A DNA stretch of 64,000 nt from contig NC_135134.1 of the NCBI RefSeq assembly GCF_051014445.1, positions 9,577,672 through 9,641,671 on the forward strand, in the 5' to 3' direction. Position 1 is the stretch's first letter. Each line of letters begins with the position of its first letter. The stretch is from Colletes latitarsis (taxonomy: Eukaryota; Arthropoda; Insecta; Hymenoptera; Colletidae). A program made the position numbers and the translations under genes. A model generated the notes under the pieces. It did no database searches. It saw only the letters and a list, made by a program, of their open reading frames with translations, and was not told the origin of the DNA. Positions 51,880-63,300 of this stretch are shown in pieces.

Positions 51880-53715
51880 TGTACAACTAGTATGTGAAGA
51901 ATGCGAAAGTATGAGCCTGACGAGGGCAAATCCCAGACCTATCCCAGACATAACTTGCGTTATCCTCTAAAATATTGATCGAAACCAGATTTAATGGACT
52001 GTTTCAGTGTGGTACCACATTACTACGTAATCCAAACCAGAAGAAGCCAGGGATCTGTTCAACAAGTATGTGTACAATGCGAAAATATGGCCCTGATGAG
52101 GGCAAATCCCAGGTCTAACCTAGACGTAACATGCGTTATCCTCTAAAATATTCATCGAAGCCAGGTTTAATGGACTGTTTCAGTGTGGTACCACATTACT
52201 ACGGAATCCAATCCAGAAAAAGGCCAGAAACTGTTCAACAAGTATGTGAAAAACGCGAAACTATGGGCCTGATGGGGGCAACTCTCAGACAAATCCCAGA
52301 CATAACATGCGTTATCCTCTAAAATACTGATCGAAACCAGGTTTATTGAACTGTTTCAGTGTGGTACCACATTACTACATGACCCAAACCAGAAAAAGCC
52401 GGGGATCTGTTCAACAAGTATGTGAAAAATGCGAAAATATGACCCTGATGAGGGCAAATCCCGGACCTACCCTAGACCTTACATGAGTTATTCTCTAAAA
52501 TATTCATCGAAGCCAGGTTTAATGGACTTTTTCAGTGTGGTACCACATTACTACGTGATCCAAACCAGAAAAAACCCAGGATCCGTTCTACATGTATGTG
52601 AAGAATGCGAAATTATGTGTCTGATGAGGGAAAATCCCAGGCCTAGCCTAGACCTAACATGCGTTACCCTCATAATTATTGATCGAAACCAGGTTTAATC
52701 GACTGTTTCAGTGTGGTACCACATTACTACGTGATCCAAACCAGACTAAAACCCAGGATCTGTACAACTAGTATGTGAAGAATGCGAAAGTATGAGCCTG
52801 GCGAGGGCAAATCCCAGACCTATCCCAGGCATAACTTACGTTGTCCAATAAGATATTGATGGAAACAAGGTTTAATGGGCTGTTTCAGTGTGGTACCACA
52901 TTAGTACATGATCCAAACCAGAATAAGCCAGGGATCTGTTCAACAAGTATGTGAAAAACGCGAAAGTATGACCCTGATAAGGGCAAATCCCAGGCCTAAT
53001 CTAGACCTAACATGCGTTATCCTCTAAAATATTCATCGAAACTACGTTTAATTGAATGTTTCAGTGTGATACCACATTACTACGTGATCCAAACCAGAAA
53101 AAACCCAGGATCTGTTCAACAAGTATGTGGAGAATGCGAAAGTATGTGTCTGATGAGGGCAAATCCCAGGCCCAACCTAGACATAACATGCGTTATCCTC
53201 TAAAATATTGATCGAAACCAGGTTTAATGGACTGTTTCAGTGTGGTACCACATTACTACGGGATCCAATCCAGAAAAAGGCCAGAAACTGTTCAACAAGT
53301 ATGTGAAAAACGCGAAACTATGGGCCTGATGGGGGCAACTCTCAGACAAATCCCAGACATAACATGCGTTATCCTCTAAAATATTGATCGAAACCAGGTT
53401 TAATGGACGGTTTCAGTGTGGTACCACATTACTACGTTTCCAAACCAGAAAAAACCCAGGACCCGTTCTACATGTATGTGAAGAATGCGAAATTATGTGT
53501 CTGATGAGGGAAAATCCTAGGCCTAATCTAGACCTAACTTGCGTTACCCTCAAAATTATTGATCGAAACCAGGTTTAATGGACTGTTTCATTGTGGTACC
53601 ACATTACTACGGGATCCAATCCAGAAAAAGGCCAGAAACTGTTCAACAAGTAAGTGAAAAACGCGAAACTATGAGCCTGATGGGGACAACTCCCAGACAA
53701 ATCCCAGACATAACA
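51880..53715. repeat. 1.84-kb block, right copy
   Basis: This is the second copy of 49065-50900. Relative to the left copy it gains one monomer at about 52700-52870 ('ccagactaaaaccc', 'gttgtccaataagat') and loses one near 53090. The net length is unchanged. Paired gain and loss of a whole monomer is typical of unequal exchange or conversion in register. Confidence 0.8.
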
Positions 53716-56005
53716 TGAGTTATTCTCTAAAATATTCATCGAAGCCAGGTTTAATGGACTTTTTCAGTGTGGTACCACATTACTACGTGATCCAATCCAG
53801 AAAAAGCCCAGGATCGGGCCATCAAGTATGAGAAATATGCGAAAGTATGAGCCTGCTGAGGGCAAATCCTAGACCTAACCCAGACCTAACATGCGTTATT
53901 CTCTAAAATATTTATCAAGACCAGATTTAATGGACTGTTTCAGTGTGGTACCACATTACTACGAGGTCCAAACCAGAATAAAACCCAGGATCTGTACAAC
54001 TAGTATGTGAAGAATGCGAAAGTATGAGCCTGACGAGGGCAAATCCCAGACCTATCCCAGACATAACTTGCGTTATCCTCTAAAATATTGATCGAAACCA
54101 GGTTTAATGGATTGCTTCAGTGTGGTACCACATTACTACGTGATCCAATCCAGAAAAAGCCCAGGGTCTGGCCATCAAGTATGAGAAATATGCGAAAGTA
54201 TGAGCCTGCTGAGGGCAAATCCTAGACCTAACCCAGACCTAACATACGTTATCCTCTAAAATATTTATCAAGACCAGATTTAATGGACTGTTTCAGTGTG
54301 GTACCACATTAGTACATGATCCAAACAAGAATAAGCCAGGGATCTGTTCAACAAGTATGTGAACAATGCGAAAATATGGCCCTGATGAGGGCAAATCCCA
54401 GACCTATCCCAGACATAACATACGTTGTCCTCTAAAATATTGATCGAAACCAGATTTAATGGACTGTTTCAGTGTGGTACCACATTACTACGTAATCCAA
54501 AGCAGAAGAAGCCAGGGATCTGTTCAACAAGTATGTGAACTATGCGAAAATATGGCCCTGATGAGGGCAAATCCCAGACCTATCCCAGACATAACATGCG
54601 TTATCCTCAAAATTATTGATCGAAACCAGGTTTAATCAACTGTTTCGGTGTGGTACCACACTACTACGTGATCCAAACCAGAAAAAGACCAGAATCTGGT
54701 CATCAACTATGAGAAATATGCGAAAGTACGAGCCTGATGAGAGCAAATCCCAGACCTAACCAAGACATAACATGCGTTATCATCTAAAATATTGATCGAA
54801 ACCAGGTTTAATGGACTGTTTCAGTGTGGTACCACATTACTACGTGATCCAAACCAGAAAAAGCCAGGGATCTGTTCAACAAGTATGTGAAAAATGCGAA
54901 AGTATGTATCTGATGAGGGAAAATCCCAGGCCTAACCTAGACATAACAAGAGTTATTCTCTAAAATATTCATCGAAGCCAGGTTTAATCGACAGTTTCAG
55001 TGTGGTACCACATTACTACGTCATCCAAACCAGAAAAAGCCAGGGATCTGTTCAACAAGTATGTGAAGAATGCGAAAGTATGTGTCTGATGAAGGAAAAT
55101 CCCAGGCCTAACCTAGACCTAACTTGCGTTATCCTCTAAAATATTTATCAAGACCAGATTTAGTTGAATGTATCAGTGTGGTACCACATTACTACGTGAT
55201 CCAAACCAGAAAAAACCCAGAATCTGTTCAACAAGTATGTGAAAAACGCGAAACTATGAGCCTGATGAGGGCAAATCCCAGACCTATCCCAGACATAACA
55301 TGCGTTATCCTCTAAAATATTGATAGAAACCAGGTTTAATGGACTGCTTCAGTGTGGTACCACATTAGTACACGATCCAAACCAGAATAAGCCAGGGATC
55401 TGTTCAACAAGTATGTGAAAAACGCGAAAGTATGACCCTGATGAGGGCAAATCCCAGGCCTAACCTAGACCTAACATGCGTTATCCTCTAAAATATTCAT
55501 TGAAACTAGGTTTAATGGACTGTTTCAGTGTGGTACCACATTACTACGTGATCCAAACCAGAAAAACCCAGGATCTGTTCAACAAGTATGTGAAAAATGC
55601 GAAAGTATGACCCTGATGAGGGCAAATCCCAGACCTATCCCAGACCTAACTTGCGTTGTCCTCTAAAATATTGATGGAAACCAGGTTTAATGCACTGGTT
55701 CATTGTGGTACCACATTACTGCGTGATACAAACCAGAAAAACCCGGGATCTGTTCAACAAGTATGTGAAATATGCGAAAGTATGACCCTGATGAGGGCAA
55801 ATCCCAGGCCTAACCTAGACCTAACATGCATTATCCTCTAAAATATTCATTGAAACTAGGTTTAATGGACTGTTTCAGTGTGGCACCACATTACTACGTG
55901 ATCCAAGCCAGAAAAACCCAGGATCTGTTCAACAAGTATGTGAAAAATGCGAAAGTATGACCTTGATGAGGGCAAATCCCAGACCTATCCCAGACCTAAC
56001 TTGCG

Positions 56006-57761
56006 TTGTCCTCTAAAATATTGATGGAAACCAGGTTTAATGCACTGGTTCATTGTGGTACCACATTACTGCGTGATTCAAACCAGAAAAACCCGGGATC
56101 TGTTCAACAAGTATGTGAAAAACCCGAAACTATGAGCCTGATGAGGGAAAATCCCAGACCTATCTCAGACTTCACATGCGTTATCCTCTAAAATATTGAT
56201 CGAAACCAGGTTTAATGGACTGTTTCAGTGTAGTACCACATTACTACGTGATCCAAACCAGAAAAAGCCAGGGATCTGTTCATCAAGTATGTGAAAAATG
56301 CGAAAGTATGTGTCTGATAAAGGCAAATCCCAGGCCCAACATAGACATAACATGCGTTATCTCCTAAAATATTGATCGAAACCAGGTTTAATTGAATGTT
56401 TCAGTGTGGTACCACATTACTACGTGATCCAAACCAGAAAAAACCCAGAATCTGTTCAACAAGTATGTGAAAAACGCGAAACTATGAGCCTGATGAGGGC
56501 AAATCCCAGACCTATCCCAGACATAACATGCGTTATCCTCTAAAATATTGATAGAAACCAGGTTTAATGGACTGTTTCAGTGTGGTACCACATTAGTACA
56601 CGATCCAAACCAGAATAAGCCAGGGATCTGTTCAACAAGTATGTGAAAAACGCGAAAGTATGACCCTGATGAGGGCAAATCCCTGGCCTAACCTAGACCT
56701 AACATGCGTTATCCTCTAAAATATTCATTGAAACTAGGTTTAATGGACTGTTTCAGTGTGGTACCACATTACTACGTGATCCAAACCAGAAAAACCCAGG
56801 ATCTGTTCAACAAGTATGTGAAAAATGCGAATGTATGACCCTGATGAGGGCAAATCCCAGACCTATCCCAGACCTAACTTGCGTTGTCCTCTAAAATATT
56901 GATGGAAACCAGGTTTAATGCACTGGTTCATTGTGGTACCACATTACTGCGTGATACAAACCAGAAAAACCCGGGATCTGTTCAACAAGTATGTGAAATA
57001 TGCGAAAGTATGACCCTGATGAGGGCAAATCCCAGACCTAACCATGACCTAACATGCGTTATTCTCTAAAATATTGATCGAAACCAGGTTTAATGGCCTG
57101 TTTCAGTGTGGTACCACATTACTACGTGATCCAAACCAGAAAAAACCCAGGATCTGTTCTACAAGTATGTGAAAAACCCGAAACTATGAGGCTGATGAGG
57201 GAAAATCCCAGACCTATCTCAGACTTCACATGCGTTATCCTCTAAAATATTGATCGAAACCAGGTTTAATGGACTGTTTCAGTGTAGTACCACATTACTA
57301 CGTGATCCAAACCAGAAAAAGCCAGGGATCTGTTCATCAAGTATGTGAAAAATGCGAAAGTATGTGTCTGATAAAGGCAAATCCCAGGCCCAACATAGAC
57401 ATAACATGCGTTATCTCCTAAAATATTGATCGAAACCAGGTTTAATTGAATGTTTCAGTGTGATACCACATTACGACGTGATCTAATCCAGAAAAAACCC
57501 AGGATCTGTTCTACATGTATGTGAAAAACGCGAAAGTATGACCCTGATGAGGGCAAATCCCAGGCCTAACCTAGACCTAACATGCGTTATCCTCTAAAAT
57601 ATTCATTGAAACTAGGTTTAATGGACTGTTTCAGTGTGGCACCACATTACTACGTGATCCAAACCAGAAAAACCCAGGATCTGTTCAACAAGTATGTGAA
57701 AAATGCGAAAGTATGACCCTGATGAGGGCAAATCCCAGACCTATCCCAGACCTAACTTGCG
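56006..57761. repeat. 10-monomer higher-order repeat, copy 1 (1756 bp)
   Basis: The landmark 'tgatagaaaccagg' at 56549 recurs at 58305, offset 1756. The unit consists of two related five-monomer halves (56006-56883 and 56884-57761) of 878 bp each. They share the 'aatgcactgg' monomer and 'gtgtagtaccacattac' but differ in the monomers after it. Confidence 0.8.
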
Positions 57762-59517
57762 TTGTCCTCTAAAATATTGATGGAAACCAGGTTTAATGCA
57801 CTGGTTCATTGTGGTACCACATTACTGCGTGATACAAACCAGAAAAACCCGGGATCTGTTCAACAAGTATGTGAAAAACCCGAAACTATGAGCCTGATGA
57901 GGGAAAATCCCAGACCTATCTCAGACTTCACATGCGTTATCCTCTAAAATATTGATCGAAACCAGGTTTAATGGACTGTTTCAGTGTAGTACCACATTAC
58001 TACGTGATCCAAACCAGAAAAAGCCAGGGATCTGTTCATCAAGTATGTGAAAAATGCGAAAGTATGTGTCTGATAAAGGCAAATCCCAGGCCCAACATAG
58101 ACATAACATGCGTTATCTCCTAAAATATTGATCGAAACCAGGTTTAATTGAATGTTTCAGTGTGGTACCACATTACTACGTGATCCAAACCAGAAAAAAC
58201 CCAGAATCTGTTCAACAAGTATGTGAAAAACGCGAAACTATGAGCCTGATGAGGGCAAATCCCAGACCTATCCCAGACATAACATGCGTTATCCTCTAAA
58301 ATATTGATAGAAACCAGGTTTAATGGACTGTTTCAGTGTGGTACCACATTAGTACACGATCCAAACCAGAATAAGCCAGGGATCTGTTCAACAAGTATGT
58401 GAAAAACGCGAAAGTATGACCCTGATGAGGGCAAATCCCTGGCCTAACCTAGACCTAACATGCGTTATCCTCTAAAATATTCATTGAAACTAGGTTTAAT
58501 GGACTGTTTCAGTGTGGTACCACATTACTACGTGATCCAAACCAGAAAAACCCAGGATCTGTTCAACAAGTATGTGAAAAATGCGAATGTATGACCCTGA
58601 TGAGGGCAAATCCCAGACCTATCCCAGACCTAACTTGCGTTGTCCTCTAAAATATTGATGGAAACCAGGTTTAATGCACTGGTTCATTGTGGTACCACAT
58701 TACTGCGTGATACAAACCAGAAAAACCCGGGATCTGTTCAACAAGTATGTGAAATATGCGAAAGTATGACCCTGATGAGGGCAAATCCCAGACCTAACCA
58801 TGACCTAACATGCGTTATTCTCTAAAATATTGATCGAAACCAGGTTTAATGGCCTGTTTCAGTGTGGTACCACATTACTACGTGATCCAAACCAGAAAAA
58901 ACCCAGGATCTGTTCATCAAGTATGTGAAAAATGCGAAAGTATGTGTCTGATAAAGGCAAATCCCAGGCCCAACATAGACATAACATGCGTTATCTCCTA
59001 AAATATTGATCGAAACCAGGTTTAATTGAATGTTTCAGTGTGATACCACATTACGACGTGATCTAATCCAGAAAAAACCCAGGATCTGTTCTACATGTAT
59101 GTGAAAAACGCGAAAGTATGACCCTGATGAGGGCAAATCCCAGGCCTAACCTAGACCTAACATGCGTTATCCTCTAAAATATTCATTGAAACTAGGTTTA
59201 ATGGACTGTTTCAGTGTGGCACCACATTACTACGTGATCCAAACCAGAAAAACCCAGGATCTGTTCAACAAGTATGTGAAAAATGCGAAAGTATGACCCT
59301 GATGAGGGCAAATCCCAGACCTATCCCAGACCTAACTTGCGTTGTCCTCTAAAATATTGATGGAAACCAGGTTTAATGCACTGGTTCATTGTGGTACCAC
59401 ATTACTGCGTGATACAAACCAGAAAAACCCAGGATCTGTTGAACAAGTATGTGAAAAACCCGAAACTATGAGCCTGATGAGGGAAAATCCCAGACCTATC
59501 TCAGACATCACATGCGT
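57762..59517. repeat. 10-monomer higher-order repeat, copy 2
   Basis: This follows copy 1 directly at offset 1756 and matches it through about 58910. There 'gatctgttcatcaagtatg' replaces 'gatctgttctacaagtatg' and the next 'aatgcactgg' monomer arrives one monomer early (59342, 4 monomers after 58640). The second half has lost a monomer, which shifts the array to a 9-monomer period. Confidence 0.75.
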
Positions 59518-62378
59518 TATCCTCTAAAATATTGATCGAAACCAGGGGTAATGGACTGTTTCCGTGTGGTACCACATTACTACGTGATCCAAGCCAGAAA
59601 AAAACCCAGGATCTGTACAACTAGTATGTGAGGAATGCGAAAGTAGGACCCTGATGAGGGCAAATCCCAGACCTAACCATGTCCTAACATACGTTATTCT
59701 CTAAAATATTGATCGAAACCAGGTTTAATGGACTGTTTCAGTGTGATACCACATTACTACGTGATCCAAACCAGAAAAACCCAGGATCTGTTCTACAAGT
59801 ATGTGAAAAACCCGAAACTATGAGCCTGATGAGGGCAAATCCCAGACCTATCCCAGACTTCACATGCGTTATCCTCTAAAATATTGATCGAAACCAGGTT
59901 TAATGGACTGTTTCAGTGTGGTACCACATTACTACGTGATCCAAACCAGAAAAAGCCCAGAATCTGGTCATCAACTATGAGAAATATGCGAAAGTACGAG
60001 CCTGATGAGAGCAAATCCCAGACCTAACCAAGACCTAACATGCGTTATTCTCTAAAATATTGTTCGAAACCAGGTTTAATGGACTGTTTCAGTGTGGTAC
60101 CAAATTAGTACACGATCCAAACCAGAATAAGCCAGGGATCTGTTCAACAAGTATGTGAAAAACGCGAAAGTATGACCCTGATGAGGGCAAATCCCAGGCC
60201 TAACCTAGACCTAACATGCGTTATCCTCTAAAATATTCATTGAAACTGGGTTTAATGGACTGTTTCAGTGTGGTACCACATTACTACGTGATCCAAACCA
60301 GAAAAACCCAGGATCTGTTCAACAAGTATGTGAAAAATGCGAAAGTATGACCCTGATGATGGCAAATCCCAGACCTATCTCAGACTTCACATGCGTTATC
60401 CTCTAAAATATTGATCGAAACCAGGTTTAATGGACTGTTTCAGTGTAGTACCACATTACTACGTGATCCAAACCAGAAAAAGCCAGGGATCTGTTCATCA
60501 AGTATGTGAAAAATGCGAAAGTATGTGTCTGATAAAGGCAAATCCCAGGCCCAACATAGACATAACATGCGTTATCTCCTAAAATATTGATCGAAACCAG
60601 GTTTAATTGAATGTTTCAGTGTGATACCACATTACGACGTGATCTAATCCAGAAAAAACCCAGGATCTGTTCTACATGTATGTGAAAAACGCGAAAGTAT
60701 GACCCTGATGGGGGCAAATCCCAGGCCTAACCTAGACCTAACATGCGTTATCCTCTAAAATATTCATTGAAACTAGGTTTAATGGACTGTTTCAGTGTGG
60801 CACCACATTACTACGTGATCCAAACCAGAAAAACCCAGGATCTGTTCAACAAGTATGTGAAAAATGCGAAAGTATGACCCTGATGAGGGCAAATCCCAGA
60901 CCTATCCCAGACCTAACTTGCGTTGTCCTCTAAAATATTGATGGAAACCAGGTTTAATGCACTGGTTCATTGTGGTACCACATTACTGCGTGATACAAAC
61001 CAGAAAAACCCAGGATCTGTTGAACAAGTATGTGAAAAACCCGAAACTATGAGCCTGATGAGGGAAAATCCCAGACCCATCTCAGACATCACATGCGTTA
61101 TCCTCTAAAATATTGATCGAAACCAGGGGTAATGGACTGTTTCCGTGTGGTACCACATTACTACGTGATCCAAGCCAGAAAAAAACCCAGGATCTGTACA
61201 ACTAGTATGTGAGGAATGCGAAAGTAGGACCCTGATGAGGGCAAATCCCAGACCTAACCATGTCCTAACATACGTTATTCTCTAAAATATTGATCGAAAC
61301 CAGGTTTAATGGACTGTTTCAGTGTGGTACCACATTACTACGTGATCCAAACCAGAAAAACCCAGGATCTGTTCTACAAGTATGTGAAAAACCCGAAACT
61401 ATGAGCCTGATGAGGGCAAATCCCAGACCTATCCCAGACTTCACATGCGTTATCCTCTAAAATATTGATCGAAACCAGGTTTAATGGACTGTTTCAGTGT
61501 GGTACCACATTACTACGTGATCCAAACCAGAAAAAGCCCAGAATCTGGTCATCAACTATGAGAAATATGCGAAAGTACGAGCCTGATGAGAGCAAATCCC
61601 AGACCTAACCAAGACCTAACATGCGTTATTCTCTAAAATATTGTTCGAAACCAGGTTTAATGGACTGTTTCAGTGTGGTACCAAATTAGTACACGATCCA
61701 AACCAGAATAAGCCAGGGATCTGTTCAACAAGTATGTGAAAAACGCGAAAGTATGACCCTGATTAGGGCAAATCCCAGGCCTAACCTAGACCTAACATGC
61801 GTTATCCTCTAAAATATTCATTGAAACTAGGTTTAATGGACTGTTTCAGTGTGGTACCACATTACTACGTGATCCAAACCAGAAAAACCCAGGATCTGTT
61901 CAACAAGTATGTGAAAAATGCGAAAGTATGACCCTGATGATGGCAAATCCCAGACCTAACCATGACCTAACATGCGTTATTCCCTAAAATATTGATCGAA
62001 ACCAGGTTTAATGGACTGTTTCAGTGTGGTACCACATTACTACGTGATCCAAACCAGAAAAAACCCAGGATCTGTTCTACAAGTATGTGAAAACCCCGAA
62101 GCTATGAGCCTGATGAGGGAAAATCCCAGACCTATCTCAGACTTCACATGCGTTATCCTGTAAAATATTGATCGGAGCCAGGTTTAATGGACTGTTTCAG
62201 TGTGGTACCACATTACTACGTGATCCAAACCAGAAAATGCCAGGGATCTGTTCATCAAGTATGTGAAAAATGCGAAAGTATGTGTCTGATGAAGGCAAAT
62301 CCCAGGACCAACCTACACATAACATGCGTTATCTCCTAAAATATTGATCGAAATCAGGTTTAATTGAATGTTTCAGTG
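59041..62378. repeat. 9-monomer higher-order repeats (1581 bp)
   Basis: 'tccgtgtggtaccac' at 59561 recurs at 61142, 'tgataccacattacgacg' at 59041 recurs at 60622, and the 'aatgcactgg' monomer at 59342 recurs at 60923, all at offset 1581. Both copies carry 'aaaccaggggtaatgg', 'gtgaggaatgcgaaagtagg' and 'accaaattagtacacgatcc'. The next step right is 10 monomers (1757), so one monomer was gained. Confidence 0.8.
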
Positions 62379-63300
62379 TGATACCACATTACGACGTGAT
62401 CCAATCCAGAAAAAACCCAGGATCTGGTCTACAAGTATGTGAAACACGCGAAAGTATGACCCTGATGAGGGCAAATCCCAGGCCTAACCTAGACCTAACA
62501 TTCGTTATCCTCTAAAATATTCATTGAAACTAGGTTTAATGGACTGTTTCAGTGTGGTACCACATTGCTACGTGATCCAAACCAGAAAAACCCAGGATCT
62601 GTTCAACAAGTATGTGAAAAATGCGAAAGTATGACCCTGATGAGGGCAAATCCCAGACCTATCCCAGACCAAACTTGCGTTGTCCTCTAAAATATTGATG
62701 GAAACCAGGTTTAATGCACTGGTTCATTGTGGTACCACATTACTGCGTGATACAAACCAGAAAAACCCAGGATCTGTTCAACAAGTATGTGATATATACA
62801 AAAGTATGACCCTGATGAGGGCAAATCCCAGACCTAACGATGACCTAACATGCGTTATTCTCTAAAATGTTGATCGAAACCAGGTTTAATGGACTGTTTC
62901 AGCGTGGTACCACATTACTACGTGATCCAAACCAGAAAAAACCCAGGATCTGTTCTACAAGTATGTGAAAAACCCGAAACTATGAGCCTGATGAGGGAAA
63001 ATCCCAGACCTATCTCAGACTTCACATGCGTTATCCTCTAACATATTGATCGAAACCAGGTTTAATGGACTGTTTCAGTGTGGTACCACATTACTACGTG
63101 ATCCAAACCAGAAAAAGCCAGGGATCCGTTCATCAAGTATGTGAAAAATGCGAAAGTATGTGTCTGATGAAGGCAAATCCCAGGCCCAACCTAGACATAA
63201 CATGCGTTATCTCCTAAAATATTGATCGAAACCAGGTTTAATTGAATGTTTCAGTGTGATACCACATTACGACGTGATCCAATCCAGAAAAAACCCAGGA

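Larger units (their letters stand above)
33110..55123. repeat. Domain B mosaic higher-order zone
   Basis: Marked monomers recur at many offsets, each close to a whole number of monomers. 'gtgataaatgcg' occurs at 33784, 36071, 36599, 38881, 42747 and 48374 (13, 3, 13, 22 and 32 monomers apart). 'attgcttcagtgtgg' preceded by 'aatgg' occurs at 34241, 39338, 39690, 45663 and 54111 (29, 2, 34 and 48 monomers). No single unit tiles the zone. Blocks of about 1-2 kb have been copied to several places and re-cut. The listed sub-blocks are the clearest. Confidence 0.8.
55124..63300. repeat. Regular higher-order repeat zone (5-, 9- and 10-mers)
   Basis: The marker monomer with 'gttgtcctctaaaatattg', 'atggaaaccagg' and 'aatgcactggttcattg' starts at 55656, 56006, 56884, 57762, 58640, 59342, 60923 and 62680. 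The offsets are 350, 878, 878, 878, 702, 1581 and 1757 bp, or 2, 5, 5, 5, 4, 9 and 10 monomers. A second marker, 'tgataccacattacgacg', is at 57461, 59041, 60622, 62379 and 63257 (9, 9, 10 and 5 monomers). This is the most recently homogenised part of the window. Confidence 0.85.
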
